Source: Durusdinium trenchii (lineage: Eukaryota; Sar; Dinophyceae; Suessiales; Symbiodiniaceae). Taken from it: a stretch of 64,000 nucleotides of DNA. Position 1 is the stretch's first letter; each line of letters begins with the position of its first letter. Shown in pieces: positions 62,931-64,000 of this stretch. The notes below the pieces were generated by a model, which saw only the letters and a program-made list of their open reading frames with translations, had not been told where the DNA came from and did no database searches. Made by a program: the position numbers and the translations under genes. The stretch is taken from positions 349,771 through 413,770 of the forward strand of contig CAXAMN010026362.1 of assembly GCA_963970005.1 (NCBI GenBank), written 5' to 3'.

Positions 62931-63720
62931 CGCTGGGGTTGTTTTTTGTTTCGAGTGTTCAAAGTATCATGTGAAGGTTTTGTTCAAAGTGTTCAGGACG
63001 TTTCTCGCATGTCCCTTGGTTGAATCACTGTTCATCCCCCCTTACTCATGTGCTATCCGCCGGTATCACAGAAGATAATCCCTTCTTTGTGTCATGCATC
63101 TTCTGCATGAAGTCTTTCTTTACGGAACCTGTAACGGTCTGTGTTTGGTTCTGAGTCGGAAAGCCATGGAAGGTCCGCAACAAGGCCCTTTGGGGCCCTT
63201 CATTCCAAAGACCCATGTCACGTGTGACAACTTCCAAGAATCAATTCACTTTGTTTTGAATTTTGGACCTCATTTTCTCTTGTGTTATTGTTATTGTATT
63301 TCTTTATGTGTTTTCTCACCGTGTCCTTGACTTGTCGGTTCTCGGAAAGTAGCTGTGTAATGACAGTGCTGCTTGGGTGATGGCTTCGATGTGGAGAGTA
63401 TCTCTCGGCCTCAAGGGTTGGACTTTCCACACCACTCACGTCAGATTGGACTGAGTGTGAATCTCGTTTTGTTCGGTTCTCCATAGGCATAGCGAGCTTC
63501 TCCTCACCCAGTCTGAAGACCAAAGTGAAGAGGTGACGGATTTGCTCTATTTATCGTGGAACAGTTGTCAGTTCCAATCCCTGTTCGTCGTTCAACTAAA
63601 CCTCTCATGATATCTTACACTGCAACCTGTGGGCCTCAGGTCTCATGCAAAGTAGACGAGATACGGTTTTTGCCACGAGGACACACCTAGAAGCCACACA
63701 AAGGCCTAGTTCACGTGCAG

Positions 63721-63788
63721 GAGGTTCATCCAGCAGCTCCTGCGGCTGCGGAGGCGTGAGATGGACCAGCAGAACAGACACATCTCGG
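63721..63788 (+). CDS. Coiled-coil exon
   Basis: The acceptor is TCACGTGCAG and the donor GTCACC. Peptide RRFIQQLLRLRRREMDQQNR then HIS. Composition like the exons at 27-40 kb. Confidence 0.5.
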
Positions 63789-63819
63789 TCACCAAAATCG
63801 ATTTGTTTCAAGTTAAATA

Positions 63820-64000
63820 AGCTACTAGGAACAAGTGCATCGCTAGTAGTAACAAGTGCCTTACTAATAGTAACAAGAAGCTACTAGGAACAAGTGCATC
63901 GCTACTAGTAACAAGTGCCTTACTAATAGTAACAAGAAGCTACTAGGAACAAGTGCATCGCTACTAGTAACAAGTGCCTTACTAGTAGTAACAAGAAGCT
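63820..64000. repeat. Modular array, regular tandem form
   Basis: A higher-order unit of about 64 nt repeats almost exactly three times to the window end. Each unit has GAACAAGTGCATCG, TAACAAGTGCCTTA and TAACAAGAAGC joined by CTACTAG or CTAGTAG. Confidence 0.9.

Overview
The window looks like nuclear DNA of a dinoflagellate, most plausibly a Symbiodiniaceae-type alga. Genes are split into very small exons (30-150 nt) that nearly all lie on the + strand. Candidate introns end in AG followed by G and start with GT, GC or GA. Third codon positions are GC-rich, and a ubiquitin-like/BspA-type LRR gene and a 42-bp (14-codon) tandem repeat are present. I know these traits from dinoflagellate genomes; I could not run a search, so the taxonomic call is inference. 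Most long open frames are not genes. The real coding signal is in short exons found from splice signals, reading phase and protein motifs.

Layout. 0.6-6.5 kb: a run of short charged, coiled-coil-like exons on +. 9.15-17.9 kb: a protein kinase gene on + with nine recognisable exons that carry VAIK, HPN, an HSD in place of HRD, DFG, APE and the D-x-W motif. Most junctions agree in phase. An apparently intronless ubiquitin-like/LRR_5 gene (12.05-12.7 kb) sits inside one kinase intron, and a second, broken copy lies at 32.4-33.1 kb. 19.0-20.0 kb: an unrecognised pair of open frames split by a palindromic mobile element. 21.7-40.07 kb: a long chain of coiled-coil micro-exons on +. 40.1-45.8 kb: a block without the window's main repeat, holding minus-strand open frames, a 42-bp tandem repeat and a 0.46-kb CTCACT-type microsatellite. 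46-56.3 kb: another + strand multi-exon gene or genes. 57-59 kb: palindromic elements and degenerate minus-strand frames. 59.4-61.5 kb: two unrecognised + exons and an ORF with a likely signal peptide. 62.7-64 kb: further coiled-coil exons.

The dominant feature is a combinatorial repeat. A few 10-15 nt words (such as GAGCAAGGACG, GGGCTCCTGGCATCG, GAACAAGAAG, GTTGGAGGCCATCG) are joined by the heptamer CTACTAG or its reverse complement CTAGTAG. More than 50 clusters occur, in both orientations and with changing word order. They lie in introns and are absent from the apparently intergenic blocks. In at least one well-supported kinase intron the repeat abuts both splice sites and the 3' AG is that of CTACTAG. 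This suggests an introner-like, splice-competent modular element, and it is the most interesting signal in the window. A second family is a ~150-bp element with a TTAAGTAGGCGCCTACTTAA palindrome, seen in seven places. Two N gaps (7533-8338 and 37758-37767) both fall inside modular arrays.
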